Under the pieces are notes generated by a model. That model was not told the DNA's origin, ran no database searches, and worked only from the letters and a program-made list of their open reading frames with translations. Below, in pieces: positions 37,827 to 46,022 of a DNA stretch of 58,170 nt (positions are counted from its first letter, which is position 1; each line of letters starts with the position of its first letter). The stretch is taken from contig NZ_JROO01000039.1 of assembly GCF_000826685.1 (NCBI RefSeq), positions 1 to 58,170 on the forward strand. Direction: 5' to 3'. The stretch is from Streptomonospora alba (GTDB lineage: Bacteria > Actinomycetota > Actinomycetes > Streptosporangiales > Streptosporangiaceae). A program made the translations under genes and the position numbers.

Positions 37827-38718
37827 CGCGACGCCCGGCGCGCCCGCGGCGGGCCGGGACCTGATGTCCGGCGCCGAGCCCGCGGTCGGCTCGGGCAAGG
37901 CCGACCCGATCCTGCGGGCGGACGGCGTCCGCCGCTCCTTCGGCGGACTGACCGCAGTGGACGTGGACCACCTGGAGGTCCAGCGGGGCACCATCACGGC
38001 GCTGATCGGCCCCAACGGAGCGGGTAAATCCACACTGTTCAACGTGCTGACCGGCTTCGACCGGGCCGACGCGGGGGAGTGGACCTTCCAGGGCCGCAAG
38101 TTCAACGGCCTGGCCGGGCACAAGGTCGCCCAGCGCGGCATGGTGCGAACGTTCCAGCTCACCAAGGCGCTGACCCGGCTGACGGTGCTGGAGAACATGC
38201 TGCTGGCAGCGCCCGGCCAGCGCGGCGAGCGCTTCTTCGGCGCCTTCGGGCGCTGGATGTGGACCGGCCAGGAGGCCGCCAACCGCGAGCGCGCCCTGGA
38301 GCTGCTGGCCCGCTTCAAGCTCGACGCCAAGAAGGACGACATCGCCGGCAGTCTCTCCGGCGGCCAGCGCAAGCTGCTGGAGATGGCCCGATCGCTGATG
38401 GTCGAGCCGGCCATGGTGATGCTCGACGAGCCGATGGCCGGCGTGAACCCCGCGCTGGTGCAGTCGCTGCTGGAGCACATCACGTCCCTGCGCGACGAGG
38501 GCACCACGGTGCTGTTCGTCGAGCACGACATGGACGTCATCATGGGCATCAGCGACTGGATCGTCGTCCTGGCGCAGGGGCAGGTGATCGCCGAGGGGCG
38601 GCCCGCCGACATCCGCTCCAACCAGCAGGTCATCGACGCCTACCTGGGCGCGCACCACGACGAGCCCGACGCCGGCGGCGCGGGCGATGAGGGCGACCGG
38701 AAGGAGGGGCAGCCGTGA
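37816..38718 (+). CDS. livG: Branched-chain amino acid ABC transporter ATP-binding protein LivG
   Basis: A 300-residue ATPase. Walker A is GPNGAGKST, the Q-loop region RTFQLTKALTRLTVLENM is diagnostic for LivG, the signature is LSGGQRKLLEMAR, Walker B is MVMLDEPMAGVNP, and the switch is FVEHDMDVIM. An extra ~30 residues precede the fold and an acidic tail follows it. It overlaps livM and livF on both sides, so it is firmly within the operon. Confidence 0.96.
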   Translation: MSSDATPGAPAAGRDLMSGAEPAVGSGKADPILRADGVRRSFGGLTAVDVDHLEVQRGTITALIGPNGAGKSTLFNVLTGFDRADAGEWTFQGRKFNGLAGHKVAQRGMVRTFQLTKALTRLTVLENMLLAAPGQRGERFFGAFGRWMWTGQEAANRERALELLARFKLDAKKDDIAGSLSGGQRKLLEMARSLMVEPAMVMLDEPMAGVNPALVQSLLEHITSLRDEGTTVLFVEHDMDVIMGISDWIVVLAQGQVIAEGRPADIRSNQQVIDAYLGAHHDEPDAGGAGDEGDRKEGQP

Positions 38719-39617
38719 GCGGATCCGAGGCGGCCGGTACGCCCGGCCAGGACGGCGAGCAGCGCAGCGACGACCAGGGGGTTTCGGCCCCGTCCGAGCA
38801 AGCCGAGCACCCGCCGGAGGCCAGCCTGCTCCAGGAGCACCGCGAGGAGATCCTGGAGCACGCCGGACCGGCCGAGGGCGTGGAGGACTACTCGCAGTAC
38901 CTGCTGGTCGCCGACGAGGTGAAAGCCGGCTACGTGCCCGAGGTCAACATCCTCGACGGGTGCACGCTGACCCTGCGCGAAGGCGAGGTCGTGGGCATCA
39001 TCGGGCCCAACGGCGCCGGCAAGTCCACCCTGATCAAGACCATCTTCGGACTGCTTCCGGTGCGCGGAGGCACCATCACGCTGCGCGGCGGGAGCATCGT
39101 CAACTGCAGCGCCCACGAACTGGTCTCCAACGGGGTGGGCTACGTGCCCCAGAGCCAGAACATCTTCCCGAGCCTGACGGTCGAGGAGAACCTGGAGATG
39201 GGCGTGTTCCTGCGACCCAAGGTCTTCCAGAAGCGCCTGGCGGTCGTGTCCGAGCTGTTCCCGCTGCTGGGCGAGCGCCGCAAGGCGAAGGCGGGGGCCT
39301 TGTCGGGCGGCGAGCGCCAGATGGTCGCCATGGGCCGTGCGCTGATGATGGAGCCGTCGGTGCTGCTGCTGGACGAGCCCACCGCCGGCCTCTCGCCGAT
39401 CTTCCAGGACGAGGTCTTCCACCGCGTCCGCGAGATCAACGCCACGGGAGTCTCGGTGATCATGGTCGAGCAGAACGCCCGCCGCTGCCTGCAGGTGTGC
39501 GACCGCGGCTACGTGCTCGACCAGGGCCGCAACGCCTACACCGGCACCGGCCGCGAGCTGCTGGACGACCCCAACGTCGTCGAGCTCTACCTGGGCACCC
39601 TGGCCAAGGCGGGGTAG
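38715..39617 (+). CDS. livF: Branched-chain amino acid ABC transporter ATP-binding protein LivF
   Basis: A 300-residue ATPase, second of the LivG/LivF pair. Walker A is GPNGAGKST, followed by YVPQSQNIFPSLTVEENLEMG, signature LSGGERQMVAMGRALM, Walker B LLLLDEPTAGLSP, and MVEQNARRCL. The first ~65 residues are an acidic, probably disordered extension absent from typical LivF (about 235 residues). GTG at 38715 overlaps the livG stop. Ends at a long hairpin. Confidence 0.95.
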   Translation: MSGSEAAGTPGQDGEQRSDDQGVSAPSEQAEHPPEASLLQEHREEILEHAGPAEGVEDYSQYLLVADEVKAGYVPEVNILDGCTLTLREGEVVGIIGPNGAGKSTLIKTIFGLLPVRGGTITLRGGSIVNCSAHELVSNGVGYVPQSQNIFPSLTVEENLEMGVFLRPKVFQKRLAVVSELFPLLGERRKAKAGALSGGERQMVAMGRALMMEPSVLLLDEPTAGLSPIFQDEVFHRVREINATGVSVIMVEQNARRCLQVCDRGYVLDQGRNAYTGTGRELLDDPNVVELYLGTLAKAG

Positions 39618-39648
39618 CGGGGGAGCCGCGGCGAGGGCCCGGAAGAAC

Positions 39649-39693
39649 CGACAGGCGGGGGCGGTGCGCACGGCGCACCGCCCCCGCCTGTCG
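39649..39693. terminator. Terminator of livHMGF, 21-bp perfect stem
   Basis: ACAGGCGGGGGCGGTGCGC and its exact complement, plus two more flanking pairs, fold around a three-base loop, 32 bases after livF. There is no T-run on the plus strand. Confidence 0.8.
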
Positions 39694-39826
39694 TGGGGAG
39701 ACCTCGCTTGGAGGTGCGAGCCCGCCCGCCACCCACCACCACCCGCCGGGGGTCGCTGCGCGTCGCCTGCTTTCCGCGTGCCGCCCGCCACCGCCTACCG
39801 GGGACGCTGTGTTGCGGCCTACGCCG

Positions 39827-39890
39827 TGGCGCCCGGGCGGGTCCCGGCCCGGGTGCGGCCGTCACCCCTCCGGGACCCGCCCGGGCGCCA
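39827..39890. repeat. Perfect 21-bp inverted repeat with 22-base loop
   Basis: 39827-39847 and 39870-39890 are exact reverse complements rich in CCCGGGCGGG. It lies midway between convergent livF and livJ. It may be an extra terminator or an mRNA 3' stabiliser. Confidence 0.75.
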
Positions 39891-39950
39891 TGGGAACCTG
39901 CCGGGACCGGCCGCCTCAGAGGCTGCGGCACAGCAAGGGCGCATGAAAAG

Positions 39951-39982
39951 GCCCCCGGTCGGTCCGGAGACCGGCCGGGGGC
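39951..39982 (-). terminator. Terminator of livJ
   Basis: A 14-bp stem with one G-T pair and a four-base loop. On the minus strand it is followed by CTTTTC, giving a proper T-run, 35 bases after the livJ stop. Confidence 0.8.
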
Positions 39983-40016
39983 CGTGCTGCAGGGGTGCGG
40001 CTCCGCGTCGGTGGCC

Positions 40017-41261
40017 TTAGGCCTCGGAGTCCACGGTGATCTCGTCCTGCTTGCTGTGGGCGCCCTCGTCGTCGTAGCCGTAGATCTGGAACGTCGCCGA
40101 GGTGACGTTGCCGTCCTCGTCGAAGTTCAAGGGACCGCTCACGCCCTGGTAGTCGATGTCCTCGCCGTCGGCGATCAGGTCCTTGCACTCCTTGAAGCCG
40201 GAGCACTCGGTGCCCTCACGCGAGACCGAGCGGATCTCCTCGACGAAGACCGTGGGGTCGGTGCTCTCGGCCTGCTCGGCGGCCAGAGCGGTGACGATGC
40301 CGCAGTCGTAGACCTGGCCGGAGAACTGGAGGACCTCCAGCTCCTCGTCGAAGGACCTCAGGCCGTCGATGAACTCCTGCTGGCCGTTGTCGGGCGCGGT
40401 GCCCTGGAAGCCGGCGATGGTGCCCGGGTCCTGGGCGTCGACCTTCTCGGCAAGGGTCTCGTCGTTCAGCCCGTCGGTGCCGTACATCTGGTCGGCGCCG
40501 ACACCCTCCTCGACCAGGCCGGTGATGATCTGGACGCCCTCCTCGAAGGCGACCAGCACGACCGCGTCGGCGTCGGCGCTGGTGATGTCGCCGACGACCG
40601 AGTCGAAGTTGGCGGTGTTGGGGTCGTAGCCCTCGTTGGCGGCGACCTCGATACCGTTCTGCTTCAGGGCCTCGGCCGTCGCGTTAGCCAGGCCTTCGCC
40701 GTAGTCGTCGGCGCGGTAGGAGATGGCGACGCTCTGGTGGCCGTCCTGGGCGATCTGCTGGGCGAGCACGGGGCCCTGCATCGTGTCGCTGGGCGCGGTG
40801 CGCCAGTAGTAGCCCGTGTCGTCTTCGGCGGCCAGGCCGGGCGCGGTGTTGGAGCCCGAGCACTGGACGACCTCGGCGCCGGTGACGGAGTCCATGATGG
40901 CCTGGGTCATGCCCGAGGCCGCGGCGCCCAGGATGATGTCGGCGTCCTGGTCGATCAGGCGGTTGGCGGCGTCGTTGGCCTGGGCGGCGTCGTTGGCCTC
41001 GTCCCCGGACAGGATGTCGGGAACGTCCGAACCCAGGACCCCGCCCGCGTCGTTGATCTCCGACAGCGCGTACTTGGCGGCGCTGATCTGCGGCGGCCCG
41101 AGGTGGGAGAGGTCCCCCGTCTCGGGGAAGACGTATCCGTACTGCAGCGGTTCTTCGCCGCCACCGCCTTCGTCTCCGCCTCCGCCGCCGCCGCAGGCGG
41201 TCAACCCAAGGGTGAGGGCCGCGGCCGCCGCGGTGAGGCTGAGGGCCTTCTTGCTTGGCAT
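40017..41261 (-). CDS. livJ: Branched-chain amino acid ABC transporter substrate-binding lipoprotein
   Basis: A 414-residue lipoprotein: signal peptide with positive start MPSKKALSL and lipobox LTACG (Cys about residue 23), a Gly/Asp/Glu linker, then a two-lobed periplasmic-binding fold of the LivJ type (YVFPETGDLSHLGPPQ, AKYALSEINDAGGVLG, ILGAAASGMTQAIMD, GSNTAPGL). It should deliver branched-chain amino acids or related solutes to LivHMGF. The minus-strand ATG at 41261 follows GGAGAG; the longer frame to 41303 is less likely. It is transcribed towards, not with, the permease operon. Confidence 0.94.
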   Translation of the reverse strand: MPSKKALSLTAAAAALTLGLTACGGGGGGDEGGGGEEPLQYGYVFPETGDLSHLGPPQISAAKYALSEINDAGGVLGSDVPDILSGDEANDAAQANDAANRLIDQDADIILGAAASGMTQAIMDSVTGAEVVQCSGSNTAPGLAAEDDTGYYWRTAPSDTMQGPVLAQQIAQDGHQSVAISYRADDYGEGLANATAEALKQNGIEVAANEGYDPNTANFDSVVGDITSADADAVVLVAFEEGVQIITGLVEEGVGADQMYGTDGLNDETLAEKVDAQDPGTIAGFQGTAPDNGQQEFIDGLRSFDEELEVLQFSGQVYDCGIVTALAAEQAESTDPTVFVEEIRSVSREGTECSGFKECKDLIADGEDIDYQGVSGPLNFDEDGNVTSATFQIYGYDDEGAHSKQDEITVDSEA

Positions 41262-41643
41262 TGAGGACTCTCCGTTCAACCGGCTGGGTAGCGCTGGGGA
41301 CACCCGTGGTCGCTGCGAGGGTGATCGCGCTTAACCATGGGCGTTAGCGGAGCTTAAACACACGGCCTCGGATTCCGGTAGGTCGGATGGCACGTCGGTG
41401 CTGAGTCGGATTCATGCCGTTATCTCTCCGTAGTCATAGATCGGAGGGAAACGCGCTGCTCAGAGCCGCTTTTCACGATTCGCGCCGTGATGTTCATCCT
41501 CAGTGACCACGCCGCGTGCACCTCCGCTGCGCCACGCAAGGAGCCGGGCGCGGCGGCCCCCGCCGCGCCCGGCTCCTTGCGGAACAGGGCGCGGCGCTGG
41601 GGCCCGGTCCGAACGCCGCGACCCGCGCGACGGTCCCGGCGGG
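41262..41643. other. livJ upstream region and thioesterase terminator
   Basis: The right part holds a 22-bp perfect hairpin (41535-41581, three-base loop), 63 bases past the stop of the minus-strand thioesterase gene, surely its terminator. The left part is the livJ promoter; on the minus strand TAAGCT near 41360 is a possible -10. CTCCG/CGGAG at about 41423-41443 is a small dyad. No gene is seen. Confidence 0.55.
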
Positions 41644-42060
41644 TCACGCGTCGCGCAGCATGCAGGTCAGGCGCGAGGTGCACACCCGGCGGCCCTGGTC
41701 GTCGGTGATGGAGATGTCCCAGGTGGCCAGCGTGCGGCCGAGGTGGACGGCCTCGGCCACGCCGGTGATGTGGCCCTTGCTCGCGCTGCGGTGATGGGTC
41801 GCGTTGATCTCGATGCCCATGGCGATCCGGCCCTCGCCCGCGTGGATCATCGACCCCACCGAGCCCAGCGTCTCGGCCAGCACGCACGAGGCGCCCCCGT
41901 GCAGAATCCCGTAGGGCTGGGTGTTGCCCTCGACCGGCATCCGCCCGACCACGCGCTCGGACGAGGCCTCCAGCACCTCCAGCCCCATCCGCTCGCCGAG
42001 GGTGCCGCCCATGTTGCCGCTGCCGGTCAACTCAGCGAGTCCGTCCGCGTCGATCGCCAT
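41644..42060 (-). CDS. Hotdog-fold thioesterase (PaaI/MenI-like)
   Basis: A 138-residue acyl-CoA thioesterase. The active-site helix begins with YGILHGGASCVLAETLGSVG, where His, Gly-Gly and Glu/Ser contacts define the PaaI/YdiI subgroup, and the strand block ATWDISITDDQGRRVCTSRLT closes the hotdog. Substrate unknown; 1,4-dihydroxynaphthoyl-CoA in menaquinone synthesis is one option. ATG at 42060 follows GGCGGAGA; the upstream frame to 42276 reads as non-coding. It is divergent from polA. Confidence 0.88.
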   Translation of the reverse strand: MAIDADGLAELTGSGNMGGTLGERMGLEVLEASSERVVGRMPVEGNTQPYGILHGGASCVLAETLGSVGSMIHAGEGRIAMGIEINATHHRSASKGHITGVAEAVHLGRTLATWDISITDDQGRRVCTSRLTCMLRDA

Positions 42061-42251
42061 GGTCTGTCTCCGCCTCCCGTGTGGTGTCAGGGCTGCCGCC
42101 GCCGGCGCCAGGCGCCGGCGGGCGCCGCGCCCCTGCCGTCGTGCCGCCCGCGCCTGGCGGCGCCGGCCGTCGGACCGCCGCAGGCGCTCCGGCCAGGGGG
42201 GCCGACGTCCCCGTCTGAACGGCGCAACGCGCAAATGTCCGCACGGCATCC

Positions 42252-42263
42252 TAGGATTCAACT
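42252..42263 (+). promoter_or_regulatory. Candidate -10 of a leaderless polA transcript
   Basis: TAGGAT (42252-42257) ends six bases before the polA GTG. There is no ribosome site between them. Confidence 0.45.
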
Positions 42264-45038
42264 GTGGCGACGACACAGCAGACCCCCGGACAGAACGGTA
42301 CGCCGACGGGGCAGCAGGGCCCGCCCGAGTGCGGGCGGCTGCTGCTTCTCGACGGCCATTCCATGGCGTTCCGCGCGTTCTTCGCGCTGCCCGCCGAGAA
42401 GTTCACGACCAGCACGGGCCAATCCACCAACGCCATCTACGGCTTCACCTCGATGCTGATCAAGCTGCTGCGCGAAGAGCAGCCCACGCACATCGCGGTG
42501 GCCTGGGACCTGTCCGGGCCCACCTTCCGCCACGACTCCTACTCCGACTACAAGGCCGGGCGCGCCGACACCCCGCCGGAACTGCCCTCGCAGGTGGAGT
42601 TCGTCCAGGAGCTGCTGAAGATGCTCGGCATCACCAGCGTGTCGGCTCCCGGCTACGAGGCCGACGACGTCATCGCCACCCTCACCGCCCGCGGCCGCGA
42701 GGAGGGCATGCAGGTCCTCATCGCCTCCGGCGACCGCGACGCCTTCCAACTGGTCGACGAGACCTGCACGGTGCTCTACCCCGGCCGGAGCATCTCCGAG
42801 CTCACCCGCATGACGCCCGACGCCGTCGAGGACAAGTACGGCGTCCCGCCCGAGCGCTACCGCGACCTCGCCGCCCTCGTCGGCGAGAAGGCCGACAACC
42901 TGCCCGGCGTTCCGGGTGTCGGCCCCAAGACCGCCGCCAAGTGGATCACCAAGTACGGCTCGCTGGACGATCTCGTCGCCCGCGCCGACGAGCTCACCGG
43001 CAAAGCCGGGCAGAACCTGCGCGACCACCTCGACCAGGTCCTGCGCAACCAGCAGCTGAACCGCCTCGACCCCGACGTCGAGCTGGAGCGGCCCGTCATC
43101 GAGCTCACGCGCACCCAGGCCGACCGCTCCGGCGTGCACGGGCTCTTCGACAACCTGGAGTTCGCCTCCACGCTGCGCGACCGCCTGTTCGCCGTGCTCG
43201 GCGACACCCAGGAGGACGAGGCCCAGGTCGCCGACGAGGAGTTCACCGTCGAGCTGACCGTGCCCGCCCCCGGGGAGCTCGGCGCCTGGCTGCAGGCCAA
43301 TGCCTCCGACGGCGCCCGCTGCGGCGTGGCGCTCGCGGGTACCTGGGGGGCCGGCGCCGGAACCGTCACCGGACTCGCGATCGCCACCGCGCAGGGCCCC
43401 GCGCTCTTCGCCGACCCCGCCGAGCTCGGCGCCGAGGACACCTTCGCCCTGGCCGCCTGGCTGGCCGACCCCGGGGCGCCCAAAGCGCTGCACGACGCGA
43501 AGGGCCCGCTGCTGGCCCTGTGGGCCCACGGATTCGAACTGGGCGGACTCACCAGCGACACGGCGCTGGGCGCCTACCTCGTGCAGCCGGGCGGGCGCAA
43601 GTTCGAGCTGGCCGACCTGTGCCGGCGCTTCCTCAACCGCGAGCTCGGCGAACAACGGGGCGACTCCGGCCAGCTCTCCCTGGACATCGGCGGCGAGGGC
43701 GGCGAGGGCGAGTCCGACCCGCGTACCGCCGAGCGTGTGGAACTGGCCACCCACGCCCGTGCCACGCTCGATCTGGCCGCCGGACTCGACCTCGATCTGG
43801 ACAAGCGCGGCGGCGCGTCGCTGCTGCGCGACCTGGAGCTGCCGCTGCTGCGTGTGCTGGCCCGCATGGAGCGCACCGGCATCGCCGCCGACCGCGACTA
43901 CCTCGACTCCTTGGAGCAGGAGTTCGCCGCCGCCGTGCGCCAGGCGGTCGACGAGGCGCACCAGGCGGTGGGCCGGGAGTTCAACCTCGGCTCGCCCAAG
44001 CAGCTCCAGCAGGTCCTCTTCGAGGAGCTCGACCTGCCCAAGACCAAGAAGATCAAGACCGGCTACACCACCGACGCCGACGCGCTGACATGGCTGGCCG
44101 AGCGCACCGACCACCCGCTGCCGGGCATCCTGCTGCGCCACCGCGACCAGACCCGGCTGCGCACCACGGTCGAAGGCCTGATCAAAACCGTCGCCGACGA
44201 CGGGCGCATCCACACCACCTACAACCAGACGGTGGCGGCCACCGGCCGGCTCAGCTCGGTCGAACCCAACCTGCAGAACATTCCCGTGCGCACCGAGGCC
44301 GGGCGGCGCATCCGCCGCGCCTTCGTGGTCGGCGCGGACTACCACGACCTCCTCACGGCCGACTACAGCCAGATCGAGCTGCGGATCATGGCCCACCTCT
44401 CCGAAGACGAGGCGCTCATCGAGGCCTTCCAGACCGGCCACGACTTCCACGCCGAGATCGCGGCGCGCGTGTTCGGCATCGGCGTCGACGAGGTCGACGA
44501 CAAGGCCCGCGCCCGCATCAAGGCGATGAACTACGGCCTGGCCTACGGGCTCAGCGAGTACGGGCTCTCCCAGCAGCTGGGGATCGCGCCCAAGGAGGCC
44601 AAGGGCCTCATGGACGACTTCTTCGTGCAGTTCGGCGGGGTCCGCGACTATCTCCGCGCCGTCGTCGAGCGCGCCCGCCGCGACGGCTACACCGAGACCA
44701 TGCTGGGCCGGCGCCGCTACCTGCCCGACCTCACCAGCGACAACCGCCAGCGCCGCGACATGGCCGAGCGCATGGCGCTGAACGCGCCCATCCAGGGCTC
44801 GGCCGCCGACATCATCAAGGTCGCCATGCTCGACGTCCAGGCCGGACTGGCCGAGGGCGGCTACAGCTCCCGCATGCTGCTTCAGGTCCACGACGAGCTC
44901 GTGCTGGAGGTCACCGAGGAGGAGCTCGACGCTGTGCGAAAACTGGTGTCGGAGAGGATGTCGGGCGCCTATGATCTGCGGGTGCCGCTCGCCGTCTCGG
45001 TGGGCGTGGGGCGCGACTGGCACGACGCCGCGCACTGA
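42264..45038 (+). CDS. polA: DNA polymerase I
   Basis: A 924-residue replication and repair polymerase. The 5' nuclease domain (1-~320) has LLLLDGHSMAFRAFF, ASGDRDAFQLV and GVPGVGPKTAAKW. The middle domain lacks the acidic residues of a 3'-5' proofreading site (VALAGTWG where an Asp-x-Glu strand is expected), as usual in actinobacteria. The polymerase domain has motif A DYSQIELRIMAHLS, motif B RIKAMNYGLAYGLSEYG, and motif C LLQVHDELVLEV. It starts at GTG 42264 with no ribosome site, in line with a leaderless transcript. Confidence 0.97.
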   Translation: MATTQQTPGQNGTPTGQQGPPECGRLLLLDGHSMAFRAFFALPAEKFTTSTGQSTNAIYGFTSMLIKLLREEQPTHIAVAWDLSGPTFRHDSYSDYKAGRADTPPELPSQVEFVQELLKMLGITSVSAPGYEADDVIATLTARGREEGMQVLIASGDRDAFQLVDETCTVLYPGRSISELTRMTPDAVEDKYGVPPERYRDLAALVGEKADNLPGVPGVGPKTAAKWITKYGSLDDLVARADELTGKAGQNLRDHLDQVLRNQQLNRLDPDVELERPVIELTRTQADRSGVHGLFDNLEFASTLRDRLFAVLGDTQEDEAQVADEEFTVELTVPAPGELGAWLQANASDGARCGVALAGTWGAGAGTVTGLAIATAQGPALFADPAELGAEDTFALAAWLADPGAPKALHDAKGPLLALWAHGFELGGLTSDTALGAYLVQPGGRKFELADLCRRFLNRELGEQRGDSGQLSLDIGGEGGEGESDPRTAERVELATHARATLDLAAGLDLDLDKRGGASLLRDLELPLLRVLARMERTGIAADRDYLDSLEQEFAAAVRQAVDEAHQAVGREFNLGSPKQLQQVLFEELDLPKTKKIKTGYTTDADALTWLAERTDHPLPGILLRHRDQTRLRTTVEGLIKTVADDGRIHTTYNQTVAATGRLSSVEPNLQNIPVRTEAGRRIRRAFVVGADYHDLLTADYSQIELRIMAHLSEDEALIEAFQTGHDFHAEIAARVFGIGVDEVDDKARARIKAMNYGLAYGLSEYGLSQQLGIAPKEAKGLMDDFFVQFGGVRDYLRAVVERARRDGYTETMLGRRRYLPDLTSDNRQRRDMAERMALNAPIQGSAADIIKVAMLDVQAGLAEGGYSSRMLLQVHDELVLEVTEEELDAVRKLVSERMSGAYDLRVPLAVSVGVGRDWHDAAH

Positions 45039-45173
45039 GTACTCGGCCCGCCCGCACCGCGGCGTGTGTCGTCCGCGGCACCGGCGGGCAGGCCGACTCC
45101 GAGAAGACGAACGCCCGAACGCCCGCGGCCCCGGCGATCGGGTACCGGTACGGGCACAGCGGAGGTGAAGGCG

Positions 45174-45608
45174 ATGCCGGCATCCGAGCGCGGGTCCGGC
45201 GGCCCGCGGGTGGAGCTGCGCGAGAGCGAACTCGCCTGGAGGTTCACCCGCTCCGGCGGGCCGGGCGGCCAGCACGCCAACACCGCCGACACCCGGGTCT
45301 CGCTGTCGCTGGACGTCGCCGCCACGGAGTCGCTCAGTCCCCAGCAGCGCGAACGCGCGCTGGGCCGGCTCGCCGGACGGCTGAACGACACTGTGCTGAC
45401 CGTCACCGTCGAGGAGCACCGCTCCCAGGCCCGCAACCGCGATCTCGCCCGGGAGCGGCTGGCCGCCCTGCTGTCCCGGGCAGCCGCCTCCGGCCCTCGC
45501 TCAAGGCGTCCCACCCGGCCCACCCGCGGGTCCACCGAGCGTCGCCTGGCGTCCAAGAAGCGCCGTGGCCAGGTCAAACGCATGCGCGGGCGTGGCGGCG
45601 AGGAGTAG
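45174..45608 (+). CDS. arfB: ArfB-type peptidyl-tRNA hydrolase (stalled-ribosome rescue)
   Basis: A 144-residue relative of class I release factors without the stop-codon-reading domain. The catalytic GGQ lies in FTRSGGPGGQHANTADTRVSL. A basic tail rich in Arg and Lys (RRLASKKRRGQVKRMRGRG) would enter the empty mRNA channel of stalled ribosomes, after which the peptidyl ester is hydrolysed. The ATG at 45174 has GGAGG eight bases upstream; the longer frame from 45066 is unlikely. Confidence 0.9.
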   Translation: MPASERGSGGPRVELRESELAWRFTRSGGPGGQHANTADTRVSLSLDVAATESLSPQQRERALGRLAGRLNDTVLTVTVEEHRSQARNRDLARERLAALLSRAAASGPRSRRPTRPTRGSTERRLASKKRRGQVKRMRGRGGEE

Positions 45609-45747
45609 TTTCCGCTCGGCCGCCCGTGGCCGCATCGCTCGGGATGGGTGCGCCGCCGGCCGGAACCGGTCCCGCACTCCAGTCGTCGGGGCGCGGCGGA
45701 AACGCGTCGGACCTGTGTCCGGAGCCGGTTCGCCGGGCCGCTTCCGA

Positions 45748-45776
45748 TTGACCTGGACGCCCGCGTCTCATATTGT
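45748..45776 (+). promoter_or_regulatory. Strong rpsA promoter, TTGACC-17-TATTGT
   Basis: TTGACC at 45748-45753, a 17-base spacer and TATTGT at 45771-45776. It is the best vegetative promoter match in the window. Start of RNA is expected near 45783, about 240 bases before rpsA. Confidence 0.75.
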
Positions 45777-46022
45777 GGCAAGAGCGTTGTGGACTCGCGT
45801 GCGCAACTCGACCTCGGAGATCGTGCCGGTGTGACAGCCAGATCGCATACTCGACTCGACCCCCCGGGGATTCGGGAGCGGTGGCTGGTCGGCACCTGGG
45901 ATTCGCGGAAAGACCCGAGCTTCGGTTGCGGGTCCGAAGTCGATTCGGACGGTGGTGATTCGGCCGCGTGATTCCGCGGCGCACCTATTCTGCCAATGTC
46001 CGTATCCGGAGTCCACCCACAC
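45777..46022 (+). other. Long rpsA 5' leader
   Basis: About 240 bases of untranslated RNA predicted between the promoter and the rpsA start, less GC-rich than its flanks, with repeated GATTCG motifs (for example near 45900, 45943 and 45957). Ribosomal protein S1 regulates its own synthesis in several bacteria; a similar control is possible here. The shorter alternative start at 45996 lies in its end. Confidence 0.45.
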
